Shown in pieces: positions 1 through 6,429 of a stretch of 7,187 nt of DNA. A model generated the notes under the pieces. The model was not told the origin of the DNA and did no database searches. It worked only from the letters and a program-made list of their open reading frames with translations. The stretch is taken from positions 1 through 7,187 of the forward strand of contig JASLRF010000513.1 of assembly GCA_030744095.1 (NCBI GenBank), in the 5' to 3' direction. How positions within the stretch are numbered: position 1 is the first letter of the stretch; every line of letters starts with the position of its first letter. This DNA comes from Pirellulaceae bacterium. GTDB taxonomy: Bacteria; Planctomycetota; Planctomycetia; Pirellulales; Pirellulaceae. The translations under genes and the position numbers were made by a program.

Positions 1-2
1 CG

Positions 3-653
3 TTTGCCGCAACTGCCACCGCCGATTCAAACAACACACCTCCCGAAGGATTCAATGCGTTGTTCAACGGCAAGGATCTTTCGGGCTGGAAAGGACTGGT
101 TGCCAATCCCAAAAAGCGGGCCGAAATGAGTTCCGATCAACTGGCTGCCGAACAGGAAAAGGCCGATGCAAATATGCGGGCACATTGGAAGGTCGTCGAT
201 GGCGTAATCGTCTTTGATGGAAAAGGCAAAAGCCTCTGCACGGCTCGGGACTATCGCAACTTCGAACTGTACGTCGATTGGAAGATCAAAGATAAGGGAG
301 ACAGCGGTATCTACCTGCGCGGTACGCCCCAAGTTCAAATCTGGGATCCCAATGATGGCGATCGCAACAAGGTTGGTTCGGGCGGCCTGTTCAATAACCA
401 GAAGAACCCGAAAGATCCACTCGTCCTCGCCGACAACCCAATCGGCCAGTGGAACACGTTCTACATCAAGATGGTCGGCCAGCGAGTCACAATCAAACTC
501 AACGGCAAGCTGGTCGTCGATAATGTGATTCTGGAAAACTACTGGGAACGCGATAAACCGATTTACGAGTCCGGTCAGATCGAGTTGCAGAACCACGGCA
601 ACACACTTTACTTTCGCAATGTCTACCTGCGAGAATTGCCCAGCGATGGTTGA
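3..653 (+). CDS. DUF1080 / 3-keto-disaccharide hydrolase domain protein, 5' partial
   Basis: The reading frame is open to the left edge, so the start codon and most of any signal peptide lie outside; 216 residues and the TGA stop are visible. The first residues (FAATATADSNN) look like the end of a signal peptide and a short linker. The mature part begins with LFNGKDLSGW (from about base 60), the hallmark opening of the DUF1080 / PF06439 family. It is followed by HWKVVDGVIVFDG, a CTARDYRNFELYVDWKI strand pair, DSGIYLRG, QVQIWD, GQWNTFYIKMVGQ and a closing GQIELQNHG...FRNVYLRELP. These blocks occur in the family order and span its usual single beta-sandwich domain. The family has been linked to cleavage of 3-keto-glycosides and is very abundant in planctomycetes, generally as exported proteins; the substrate cannot be told here. 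A TTG at base 60 lies inside the conserved domain and is an internal leucine, not the start. The gene converges with the vWA gene, with 23 bp between stops. Confidence 0.93.
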   Translation, partial: FAATATADSNNTPPEGFNALFNGKDLSGWKGLVANPKKRAEMSSDQLAAEQEKADANMRAHWKVVDGVIVFDGKGKSLCTARDYRNFELYVDWKIKDKGDSGIYLRGTPQVQIWDPNDGDRNKVGSGGLFNNQKNPKDPLVLADNPIGQWNTFYIKMVGQRVTIKLNGKLVVDNVILENYWERDKPIYESGQIELQNHGNTLYFRNVYLRELPSDG

Positions 654-676
654 ACCGGCCTGTGTGACCAGAGAGT

Positions 677-3286
677 CTATTTCATGGTGGCAGCCAGACG
701 CACCAAATCGAGAAACTCGGTCCGGTAGCCCTTTTCGTCGTCGCCGATGGCGGCGGATGCGATTTCCTCGACAGCCGCAAACGACGTGTCACCGCGATGG
801 GCTGAATCCCGCAACAGCATTCCGAACGAGGCCACCGCGGTCGCAAAGCGAAAGTCCATTGACGCTTCCGAGAACGGCTTGCGTGAGCTGAGCAGTGGGA
901 CTTCGACCAACGTGCTCTCGTCCGAATCAGGGAGTTTATAACGTAGCGACAGTGTCAGCAGTTCGCCACTCTTAGCCGCGTCGGTGAGCTGTTCTTCGGG
1001 AACGGTAGGTGCGGCAGGCTGTTGGTACTTGAGTGATTCGGCGGTAGCGACTTGGGCGGGCGCGGCGGGCACAATCTCGTAAATCGCGGTCACTGAATGA
1101 CCCGCGCCGATCTCGCCGGCGTCCTTCTTATCGTCATCAAATTCCGCTGCCGTCATCAGGCGGTTCTCATAGCCAATCAACCGGTAAGCCTGCACTTCCG
1201 CCGGATTGAATTCGACTTTAATCTTCACGTCCTTGGCGATCGTCACTAAACTGCCTTCGACTTGTTCCACCAGCACTTTACGGGCCTCGCGCAAAGTGTC
1301 GATATAGGCGTACAGACCGTTACCGTTGTCAGCGAGTTTTTCCAACTTGGCGTCCTTCAAATTGCCTTCACCAAATCCCAACACCGTTAGAAACACATCA
1401 CTGGCGGCCTTTTCTTTGATGAGGCGAACCAGCGCGTCGTCATCCGTGATGCCCACGTTCAGATCGCCATCGGTCGCCAGGATCACACGATTGATGCCGC
1501 CTTCTATTTCACCGGCCAGAGCCTGATCGTATGCCAACTGGATGCCAGCGCCGCCATTGGTCGAACCGTTGGCGTTTAGGCCGTTGATGGCGTCGCGAAT
1601 GACGTTGTGCTTGTCGGTCACAGTCGACTTCAACCTTACGCCGGCTTGGCTGGCATAGGTTACAATCGCCACACGGTCGTTCTCGTCCAATTGGTCGACC
1701 AGCAATTTCATCGCCTGCTTGAGGAGCGGCAATTTGTTGGAATCTTTCATCGAACCGGACACATCCAGCAGAAAGACCAGATTACATCCAGGTCGCTCTT
1801 TACGAGCAACCGTTTTGCCTTGCAGGCCAACACGCACTAATCGGTGATTGGGTTGCCAGGGACATTCGGTGACTTCCAAATGTGACGCAAACGGCTGCTC
1901 GTCCTCCGGAACGGAATAGTCGTACGAGAAGTAATTGATGAGCTCTTCGATGCGCACCGCATTGGCGGGTGGCAATTGGTTCTGCGTCAGGAAACGTCGC
2001 ACGTTGGCGTATGAGGCCGTGTCGACATCGATTGACAACGTTGACAGGGCCTGTTGGCTGACGGGAACGAACGGATTCTCGACGATCGTTTCGTACTGTT
2101 CGTGATTTACTGGTGGCGACGCATAATACCAATGTCTTTCCCGAAACCGGCCGCGTGACGGATCACGACCAAAGGTCGAACTCGACTCTCGTTCGCTACG
2201 CCCAGGGTAGCCACCTTTCATGTCGTCAGCAGACGGCGGCACGGCGCCATACCCAGTTCTTCCTGCCTCAAATCGCCCCTCGGTTCTCGGAGCCGTGCTC
2301 GAACCACGCATGACTCTGCCAGTGGATTGAACGGAATAGCTGTCCACTGGTGCCACACCATGCTTTGCACTGGTGCCGGCGGTAAACCCGAAATCAGTCT
2401 TGGGATCTTTGCTTAGAGTAGTGCCTGGCGGCTGGGAACTTCCCATGCTGCTCAGGTTTGCACGGTCACCCAAACTTTTTCCACTCATGCCAGATCCATA
2501 TCCACCCATCATGCCAGGGCCGCCGCCCACACCCGAGGTGCCGCCGTAGCCACCCTGGCCACCCTGGCCGGGAGCGGGATAACCACCGGCAGATTGAAGC
2601 AACATTCCAGAGTCCTGCGGCCCACCAGGAACCACTGCCACAGGAGGAGCTGGTACAACACCATAGCCTGCGAAAGCATCAATCTTCGCGTCATCGTCGG
2701 CGTCACCTGTTACGCTCGGGACATTCTCCCCGAACTGCTCGTCGTTGACGACAGTTTCGGAGCGACGACGGTCCCGAAACTCGCTCACCGCCTCGATCGA
2801 CACATTGTCGCCTTCGAGCTGCCATCCCCGTCCAATTTGCCAAAAAACACCCTCCTCTTGCACCAATGCCGATGCGTCAGTTGCCTGCCGCGTCTGCCAC
2901 ATTTGACCAAACGGAATGGCCAGCAGCACAAGCAAACAGGCGGTGACCGCAAATGCGATGACTACGCGGCGGTGAGACCAACGCGATGTCTCGCTAGTCG
3001 GCTTGGCCGGTTCTTCTGGCAAACAGGCTCCACCTTCCAACTTCGTGTCAATGGCGTTTCGCAATTCAAGCGAAGGTGCCGGCAACAATTCTGCCGCGTG
3101 CTGATGCGACAACGCCTCGGCGACCCGAAACAGGTCTTGCTGCTGGTTGCGCATTTCCACGTTGGCTTGCAGATCGACTTCCAGAAGGTGACGCTGATGG
3201 TCGTCCAGTTGTCCCAATACATCCGCGGACATGCGTATGTCGCGATCACGGTCAGTCTCTGTCTGTCGATTGTCTTTTTCATGCAT
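677..3286 (-). CDS. Membrane-anchored vWA (YfbK-type) protein with anti-sigma-like N-terminus
   Basis: 869 residues. Residues 20-85 are an acidic, mostly helical cytoplasmic segment (ADVLGQLDDHQRHLLEVDL...) resembling the sigma-binding region of anti-sigma factors, but lacking the HxxxCxxC zinc ligands. A single membrane span lies at about 108-126 (VVIAFAVTACLLVLLAIPFG) after a basic stretch (WSHRR), which predicts N-terminus in and the rest outside. Residues 230-270 are a Gly/Tyr/Met-rich linker and 270-385 a disordered Ser/Arg/Gly region. A YfbK-type N-terminal vWA-associated domain follows at about 395-490 (ENPFVPVSQQALSTLSIDVD, RIEELINYF). The vWA domain covers about 500-680 and keeps its MIDAS metal site: D508-x-S510-x-S512, T576 and D606 (ATDGD). 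The C-terminal 685-868 matches the DUF3520-type domain that ends this family. The ATG at 3286 has no clear Shine-Dalgarno; the ATG for residue 19 is an alternative start. It lies 83 bp after the ECF sigma gene and is probably co-transcribed. The vWA call is firm; the anti-sigma role is inferred. Confidence 0.92.
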   Translation of the reverse strand: MHEKDNRQTETDRDRDIRMSADVLGQLDDHQRHLLEVDLQANVEMRNQQQDLFRVAEALSHQHAAELLPAPSLELRNAIDTKLEGGACLPEEPAKPTSETSRWSHRRVVIAFAVTACLLVLLAIPFGQMWQTRQATDASALVQEEGVFWQIGRGWQLEGDNVSIEAVSEFRDRRRSETVVNDEQFGENVPSVTGDADDDAKIDAFAGYGVVPAPPVAVVPGGPQDSGMLLQSAGGYPAPGQGGQGGYGGTSGVGGGPGMMGGYGSGMSGKSLGDRANLSSMGSSQPPGTTLSKDPKTDFGFTAGTSAKHGVAPVDSYSVQSTGRVMRGSSTAPRTEGRFEAGRTGYGAVPPSADDMKGGYPGRSERESSSTFGRDPSRGRFRERHWYYASPPVNHEQYETIVENPFVPVSQQALSTLSIDVDTASYANVRRFLTQNQLPPANAVRIEELINYFSYDYSVPEDEQPFASHLEVTECPWQPNHRLVRVGLQGKTVARKERPGCNLVFLLDVSGSMKDSNKLPLLKQAMKLLVDQLDENDRVAIVTYASQAGVRLKSTVTDKHNVIRDAINGLNANGSTNGGAGIQLAYDQALAGEIEGGINRVILATDGDLNVGITDDDALVRLIKEKAASDVFLTVLGFGEGNLKDAKLEKLADNGNGLYAYIDTLREARKVLVEQVEGSLVTIAKDVKIKVEFNPAEVQAYRLIGYENRLMTAAEFDDDKKDAGEIGAGHSVTAIYEIVPAAPAQVATAESLKYQQPAAPTVPEEQLTDAAKSGELLTLSLRYKLPDSDESTLVEVPLLSSRKPFSEASMDFRFATAVASFGMLLRDSAHRGDTSFAAVEEIASAAIGDDEKGYRTEFLDLVRLAATMK
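2477..2600 (-). repeat. Gly-rich low-complexity linker coding region of the vWA protein
   Basis: Codons for residues about 230-270 encode a run dominated by Gly with Tyr, Met, Pro, Gln and Ser (for example GQGGQGGYGG and GVGGGPGMMGGYGSG). It has no hydrophobic core and sits between the membrane-proximal part and the vWA module. It probably forms a flexible extracellular tether. Such tracts vary in length between relatives because of slippage at GGN codons; no exact long tandem unit was seen. Confidence 0.75.
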
Positions 3287-3369
3287 GACGATTACTCATT
3301 CATGGAGGATTGTCTGGCAAGTAGGCAGACGGAGGTGACTGGCCTGGAAAGCTTGTATCAGGTTCTTCT

Positions 3370-4038
3370 TTACAAATGAGTCAATTTTTTAGCGACGGGC
3401 ACCGACCGCAGGTTGGTCGGCGAGCGAGTCGCTGCAGCAGCCGCGCCATAACTCGCGTCGGTCAGAGGCAAAGCCTCGCTAGCGTTTGTGGATGGTGCGG
3501 TGGGCGGGGGAAGCGCGTCAAGCAAATTTCGTGTTCGTGGGTGTTCTCGCAGCCGCGACAAGCCACGGTGCGCAATAACGCGTACGTGCCCTTCGCTCCG
3601 TCCAGTAATCTGGCTGATTTCTTGATAGCTGAAATCGTTCAACCACAACTCGATGACCTCGCGTTGGCTGGTGGCTAGTTCGCCGAGCAATTGGTAGACC
3701 CAGCGACCCAAGTCTTGTCGTTCGACGATCACAGCCGGATCCAACTCGCGAGCTGGCAACTGCTCGGTCTCGCTTCCACTGAGTGACTCGACGCGACCGT
3801 TCTTGCGCATCACGTCCAGCGATCGGTTGCGACAGACACGAAACAGCCAGGGGCCAATGTGGTCGTGAACCTCGTCCGGAACGGCGTCGCAAAGCCGCAG
3901 GAATGCATACTGAACGACATCGCGTGCGGAGTGTTCGTCACCTAGCAAGCGGATTGCGTACCTCGTCAGCCGACCCTCGAATTCATCGACGGCCGCTAAC
4001 ACCCAACTCCGTGAAACTCCGTCGCGGTTGGCGGACAT
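3370..4038 (-). CDS. ECF-type RNA polymerase sigma factor
   Basis: 222 residues with the two-domain layout of extracytoplasmic-function sigma factors. Region 2 covers about 17-82: FEGRLTRYAIRLLGDEHSARDVVQYAFLRL gives helices 2.1-2.2 (core RNA polymerase contact), and GPWLFRVCRNRSLDVMRKNGR gives 2.3-2.4 (-10 element recognition). Region 4 covers about 113-167: LGELATSQREVIELWLNDFSYQEISQITGRSEGHVRVIAHRGLSRLRE, with the HTH at about 136-163 (-35 recognition). Region 3 is absent, as expected for ECF proteins. An unusual tail of about 50 residues (171-222), rich in Ala, Pro, Ser and Thr and ending in basic residues, follows region 4. The ATG at 4038 gives a complete region 2; no strong Shine-Dalgarno is visible. 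The next gene on the strand is the vWA protein 83 bp downstream, whose N-terminus may be its anti-sigma partner. The exact ECF group cannot be assigned by eye. Confidence 0.92.
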   Translation of the reverse strand: MSANRDGVSRSWVLAAVDEFEGRLTRYAIRLLGDEHSARDVVQYAFLRLCDAVPDEVHDHIGPWLFRVCRNRSLDVMRKNGRVESLSGSETEQLPARELDPAVIVERQDLGRWVYQLLGELATSQREVIELWLNDFSYQEISQITGRSEGHVRVIAHRGLSRLREHPRTRNLLDALPPPTAPSTNASEALPLTDASYGAAAAATRSPTNLRSVPVAKKLTHL

Positions 4039-4085
4039 ACGGTTATGTTACTTGTTGTGATAGGTCCTTGGCGTGTCCTAAAGAG

Positions 4086-4113
4086 ATAACGGACCAGACC
4101 CGAATTCGTTACA
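4086..4113 (-). promoter_or_regulatory. Possible ECF-type promoter for the sigma-vWA pair
   Basis: On the minus strand TGTAAC (4113-4108) and CGTTAT (4091-4086) are separated by 16 bp. The downstream box ends 47 bp before the sigma ATG. A -35 with an AAC core and a -10 of the CGT type at this spacing are common in ECF-dependent promoters, and ECF genes often transcribe themselves. This is a visual match to loosely defined motifs and could be chance. Confidence 0.22.
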
Positions 4114-4126
4114 GACAATCAGCGAA

Positions 4127-4143
4127 GTCCGACATTCTCGGAC
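4127..4143. repeat. Short inverted repeat upstream of the ECF gene
   Basis: GTCCG (4127-4131) and CGGAC (4139-4143) form a perfect 5-bp inverted repeat around a 7-nt loop. It ends 13 bp upstream of the possible -35 box of the sigma gene. It could be a small operator or hairpin. There is no T-run on either side, so it is not a canonical terminator. Repeats this short also arise by chance. Confidence 0.3.
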
Positions 4144-4177
4144 GGAAAGGCCGTATTTGACGTCACAGACTCGGCAG

Positions 4178-4230
4178 GATTGGCCGTCAGATGACGTTGG
4201 TGCACACTCGAACAGAATGACTGGCCAATC
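4178..4230. repeat. Imperfect 12-bp inverted repeat downstream of the 490-residue protein gene
   Basis: The left arm GATTGGCCGTCA (4178-4189) pairs with the right arm TGAC-T-GGCCAATC (4218-4230). This gives 12 base pairs interrupted only by one unpaired T at 4222, around a 28-nt loop. It lies 51 bp past the stop codon of the 490-residue gene and about 140 bp before the ECF start. It could act as a transcript-end hairpin between the two units. No T-run follows on the minus strand, so it is not a textbook rho-independent terminator; a protein-binding site or mRNA stability element are alternatives. Confidence 0.5.
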
Positions 4231-4274
4231 GCGCACCACCCATCAGGATGGCCGGAACTGCGAATCTGCCCACC

Positions 4275-4282
4275 GGCCAATC
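4275..4282. repeat. Third GGCCAATC copy overlapping a stop codon
   Basis: GGCCAATC occurs here in the same orientation as the right arm at 4223-4230 of the neighbouring inverted repeat. Read on the minus strand it is GATTGGCC, so its GAT overlaps the TGA stop of the 490-residue protein gene. In a minus-strand transcript it could pair with the GGCCAATC made from 4178-4185, competing with the local hairpin. Exact identity is seen directly; function is unknown. Confidence 0.5.
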
Positions 4283-5753
4283 AACGCAATTCGTTGCCGG
4301 GTGCCGGCGCAGCAGATGCTTCGCGTGCGGGTCCGAGACGCGGTGCTGAGGTGGGAGCCGTTGTCGGATCAACGAACTCGAACGAACTGATTACACCTTG
4401 ATCTGACTCGGCAAATCGTTCGAGCAGCTTGGCGTCCATCGTGAAGGCGAACGAAACCTGTCGGCCAACACTGTTCGAAATGTGATAATACCGCCATTGA
4501 ATTGGGAGTTCAGATGCGAGTCCCGCAATGACAACTCGCAGAATGCGACGGCCATCGCCAGACGTTCCCTGGGTTGCCTGCACAATTTCGCCGAATTCCT
4601 TCGACAGCGCCCGTTTGATGTCGTTTTGGAATGCTTCCAAAGAAACACGTTTTCCGGCCGGCAGGTCGGGCAGCTTGGACGCATTGCATTGGGCAATCAA
4701 ATCCCCCCGGTCAATCATGCGGAGAACGGCCACATCATGTCGGTCCACCATGACCCGCCAACTTCTGGGATGAAGGAACCGAAATCCACCCGGGTGCGAT
4801 GTGAATTCGAGCATCAGTGATCCAGGTTCCGCTTCCAGATCCAGGTTCGCCAGGGCCGTGTCACGCAACTGGTCAGCAATCTCGGCCGGATCGATCGAAA
4901 TCCGAATTCGTGCCGTCACGTCAAAACCCGGCGACGCATGACCGATCGCACGGTTTTCCTTGATGGTCATCGCCATGCAGCGAATGACGCGACGCTCGCG
5001 ATCGAAATGGTATTTGGCTTTGACCTCGATATCACTGGAGACCCCGCCAATCACCCCGCGCAGATTGCCGGAGAGATCGATCACGACAATCTCCTTCTCC
5101 ACCGCCCACAGTGTGCTCGACAATTCGTTGCGGTGGACAGCATCCAGCCCGAGTAGCTGGGCGACCAGACAGTCATCATGTTTCCATTGATCGCCAACAG
5201 CGACTTCGCCCGTGGGCAGCAAGCGATCCAAGAGAGTCGGGTTGCCCTGGATCTCGATCAGTTCTAGTTGGTCGCGAGTCATTGGTCCCAGCGGCGAATA
5301 CACCGTCGTCCGCTGCCCATCACAATCTACGACAACCGTTCGCCGATCCATCGAAAGCGCGGATGTCTCGCTGGCCCCACCCACACTGATCTCTGCGGTT
5401 GCCTCGCGGTAATGCCGTACATCGCGCCGAACCTCTGGGCCAACTTGCAGGACGCGTTGGTCGAAGGTCATCAAGCCATGCGCAGTAAACGGGAGTCGAG
5501 TCACTTGACGGCCGTCCGCATTCAATTTGAGGTCGCCTTTCACCTCTTGGACGGCTCGAACTCGAGCGCCCCGGTTGGCGTCCGCGGCGGGAACCAATTT
5601 CATCCGCTCGGCAACCACCCCCTCGCTGATAGCCCCCACGGAAACGCCGATCACTAAGAGAATTTTGTAAGAAATTCTCGAAATTTGCCGATTGCCGGTG
5701 ACAATCTGGAAAATCGTGGAAACTAAGAATTGGAGTCGCACGTCGAATACCAT
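4281..5753 (-). CDS. Secreted protein of unknown function with PsbP/DcrB-like C-terminal region
   Basis: 490 residues; I do not recognise the gene. The N-terminus is long: residues 1-26 precede a basic patch (SRISYK) and a hydrophobic stretch ILLVIGVSVGAISEGVVA (31-48), which looks like a signal-peptide core with a possible cut after VVA48. The ATG at 5753 is the only ATG or GTG/TTG start between the upstream in-frame stop and that core; GGAGA lies about 15 nt before it, a weak, distant ribosome site. Residues 66-290 are mainly beta-strand-like (TAHGLMTFDQR, TVVVDCDGQRTTVYSPLGP, LLPTGEVAVGDQWKHDD, VKAKYHFDRERRVIRCMAMT). Residues 315-462 read like the Mog1/PsbP/DcrB fold: FRFLHPRSWRV, then a central helix (SLEAFQNDIKRAL), then RQVSFAFTMDAKLLERF...ISSFEFVD. 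The tail (463-490) is Pro/Ala-rich. No catalytic motif is visible. It shares the strand with the ECF sigma gene but a 242-bp gap suggests separate transcription. The fold assignment is by eye and tentative. Confidence 0.75.
   Translation of the reverse strand: MVFDVRLQFLVSTIFQIVTGNRQISRISYKILLVIGVSVGAISEGVVAERMKLVPAADANRGARVRAVQEVKGDLKLNADGRQVTRLPFTAHGLMTFDQRVLQVGPEVRRDVRHYREATAEISVGGASETSALSMDRRTVVVDCDGQRTTVYSPLGPMTRDQLELIEIQGNPTLLDRLLPTGEVAVGDQWKHDDCLVAQLLGLDAVHRNELSSTLWAVEKEIVVIDLSGNLRGVIGGVSSDIEVKAKYHFDRERRVIRCMAMTIKENRAIGHASPGFDVTARIRISIDPAEIADQLRDTALANLDLEAEPGSLMLEFTSHPGGFRFLHPRSWRVMVDRHDVAVLRMIDRGDLIAQCNASKLPDLPAGKRVSLEAFQNDIKRALSKEFGEIVQATQGTSGDGRRILRVVIAGLASELPIQWRYYHISNSVGRQVSFAFTMDAKLLERFAESDQGVISSFEFVDPTTAPTSAPRLGPAREASAAPAPGNELR
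5658..5679. repeat. Perfect 8-bp inverted repeat in the signal-peptide coding region
   Basis: GAGAATTT (5658-5665) and AAATTCTC (5672-5679) are exact inverted copies separated by TGTAAG. The repeat lies inside the minus-strand 490-residue gene, in the codons for about residues 25-32, just before the hydrophobic signal core. It could form an A/T-rich hairpin in the mRNA near the start or be an operator-like site. Chance is possible in this A/T-rich stretch. Confidence 0.4.
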
Positions 5754-6170
5754 GTCACGAGGGTTGATTCTCCGGTAGCCGCATTTTTGATGTTGGCAAG
5801 CGGAATTTGAAGATCTGGTTAAGATCCACGGTCAGAATGGGTTGTTGTCGGTTCATCGACGCGCCTTTGGCAATTTATTCAACGAAATGGGCGAACGAAC
5901 GAAACATTGGTGGCTAGAGAGCGGTTTATTGAGACGACGAAGAAGCCCCACCACGATCTTTTCTACCTGTTTTACCCGCTTAACCCATTGTTCCGAAGCA
6001 GCATGAACCCGCGAACTTGTTTTCGTGTCGGGACTTAAGTGACAGGACCAGCTGCGTTGCATTGTCAAAGGCAGCTGCCGGGAAGAAATCAGACCAGATC
6101 TTGCGAACATTTGAGGCGAGCGTTAGGTCACGAAGAAGTAACTTGGGCCCGCAAAGATTGACAACATCTC

Positions 6171-6176
6171 TATAAT
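6171..6176 (+). promoter_or_regulatory. Candidate -10 element (TATAAT) upstream of the sigma-like gene
   Basis: A perfect TATAAT stands 253 bp before the ATG at 6430. There is no good -35 at 16-18 bp upstream; a perfect TTGACA is present but only 7 bp upstream (6158-6163), too close to act with it in a standard promoter. If used, it would give a 5' leader of roughly 245 nt. Consensus housekeeping promoters are poorly defined in planctomycetes, so this is tentative. Confidence 0.28.
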
Positions 6177-6415
6177 CCTGACCTGCAGCGCCGAGTCGCC
6201 CAAAGGTGATTGGAGTTGTATCAATTCGCACTGAGTTGCAGGCTACAGGATGTGATGTTGAGCGAAAGCAGAACCAACTTGACGAGAATGTCGTACCAAA
6301 GATGGAACAGCGTTGAGTTTGCGGAAGCAGCACAGGATCGGCTGCTTTTCCGAAGCGGACGACGAATTTTGTCGGGCGAGGAGTCGCAGGGAACACCGGC
6401 AAGGTTTGCAGGAGA

Positions 6416-6422
6416 GAAGAGG
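6416..6422 (+). promoter_or_regulatory. Ribosome binding site of the sigma-like gene
   Basis: GAAGAGG ends 7 nt before the ATG at 6430, with a further AGGAG at 6410-6414. This purine-rich stretch is the best Shine-Dalgarno candidate in the window. It supports initiation at 6430, or at the in-frame GTG immediately before it (6427). Confidence 0.6.
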
Positions 6423-6429
6423 CACTGTG

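Larger units (their letters stand above)
5754..6429. other. 676-bp divergent intergenic region without a supported gene
   Basis: This stretch separates the divergent starts of the 490-residue gene (minus) and the sigma-like gene (plus). Several open frames cross it on both strands, but none has a recognisable domain, good ribosome site or convincing protein composition. Visible elements are a perfect TATAAT at 6171, a 7-bp inverted repeat CAGCTGC/GCAGCTG (6049-6055 and 6071-6077, 15-nt loop), and purine-rich sequence before the plus-strand start. The region must hold the promoters of both flanking genes and could hold a long leader or small RNA. No tRNA or rRNA pattern was seen. Confidence 0.6.

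Noticed and set aside
27..596. 189-codon open frame on the minus strand
   Set aside because: It lies fully antisense to the DUF1080 coding region, whose protein matches its family throughout; the antisense product has no recognisable domain.
654..676. Bidirectional terminator between the converging DUF1080 and vWA genes
   Set aside because: The 23-bp gap contains no stem with a useful length and no T-run; termination must occur inside the opposing gene or by another mechanism.
3293..3304. Tiny frame ATG AAT GAG TAA on the minus strand before the vWA start
   Set aside because: It is only three codons and is preceded by CCTCC instead of a ribosome site; it is probably chance.
2594..3379. 261-codon open frame on the plus strand
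   Set aside because: It is antisense to the N-terminal and membrane-span part of the vWA gene. Its product is Arg/His/Gln-rich with no domain, as expected of a shadow frame.
5853..6110. 85-codon open frame on the minus strand in the divergent region
   Set aside because: It has no ribosome site, domain or conserved-looking pattern, and overlaps another equally unsupported frame.
6158..6176. TTGACA followed by TATAAT as a complete promoter
   Set aside because: The spacing is 7 bp, far below the 16-18 bp needed for a standard sigma-70 promoter, so the two boxes cannot act together; only the TATAAT is kept as a candidate.
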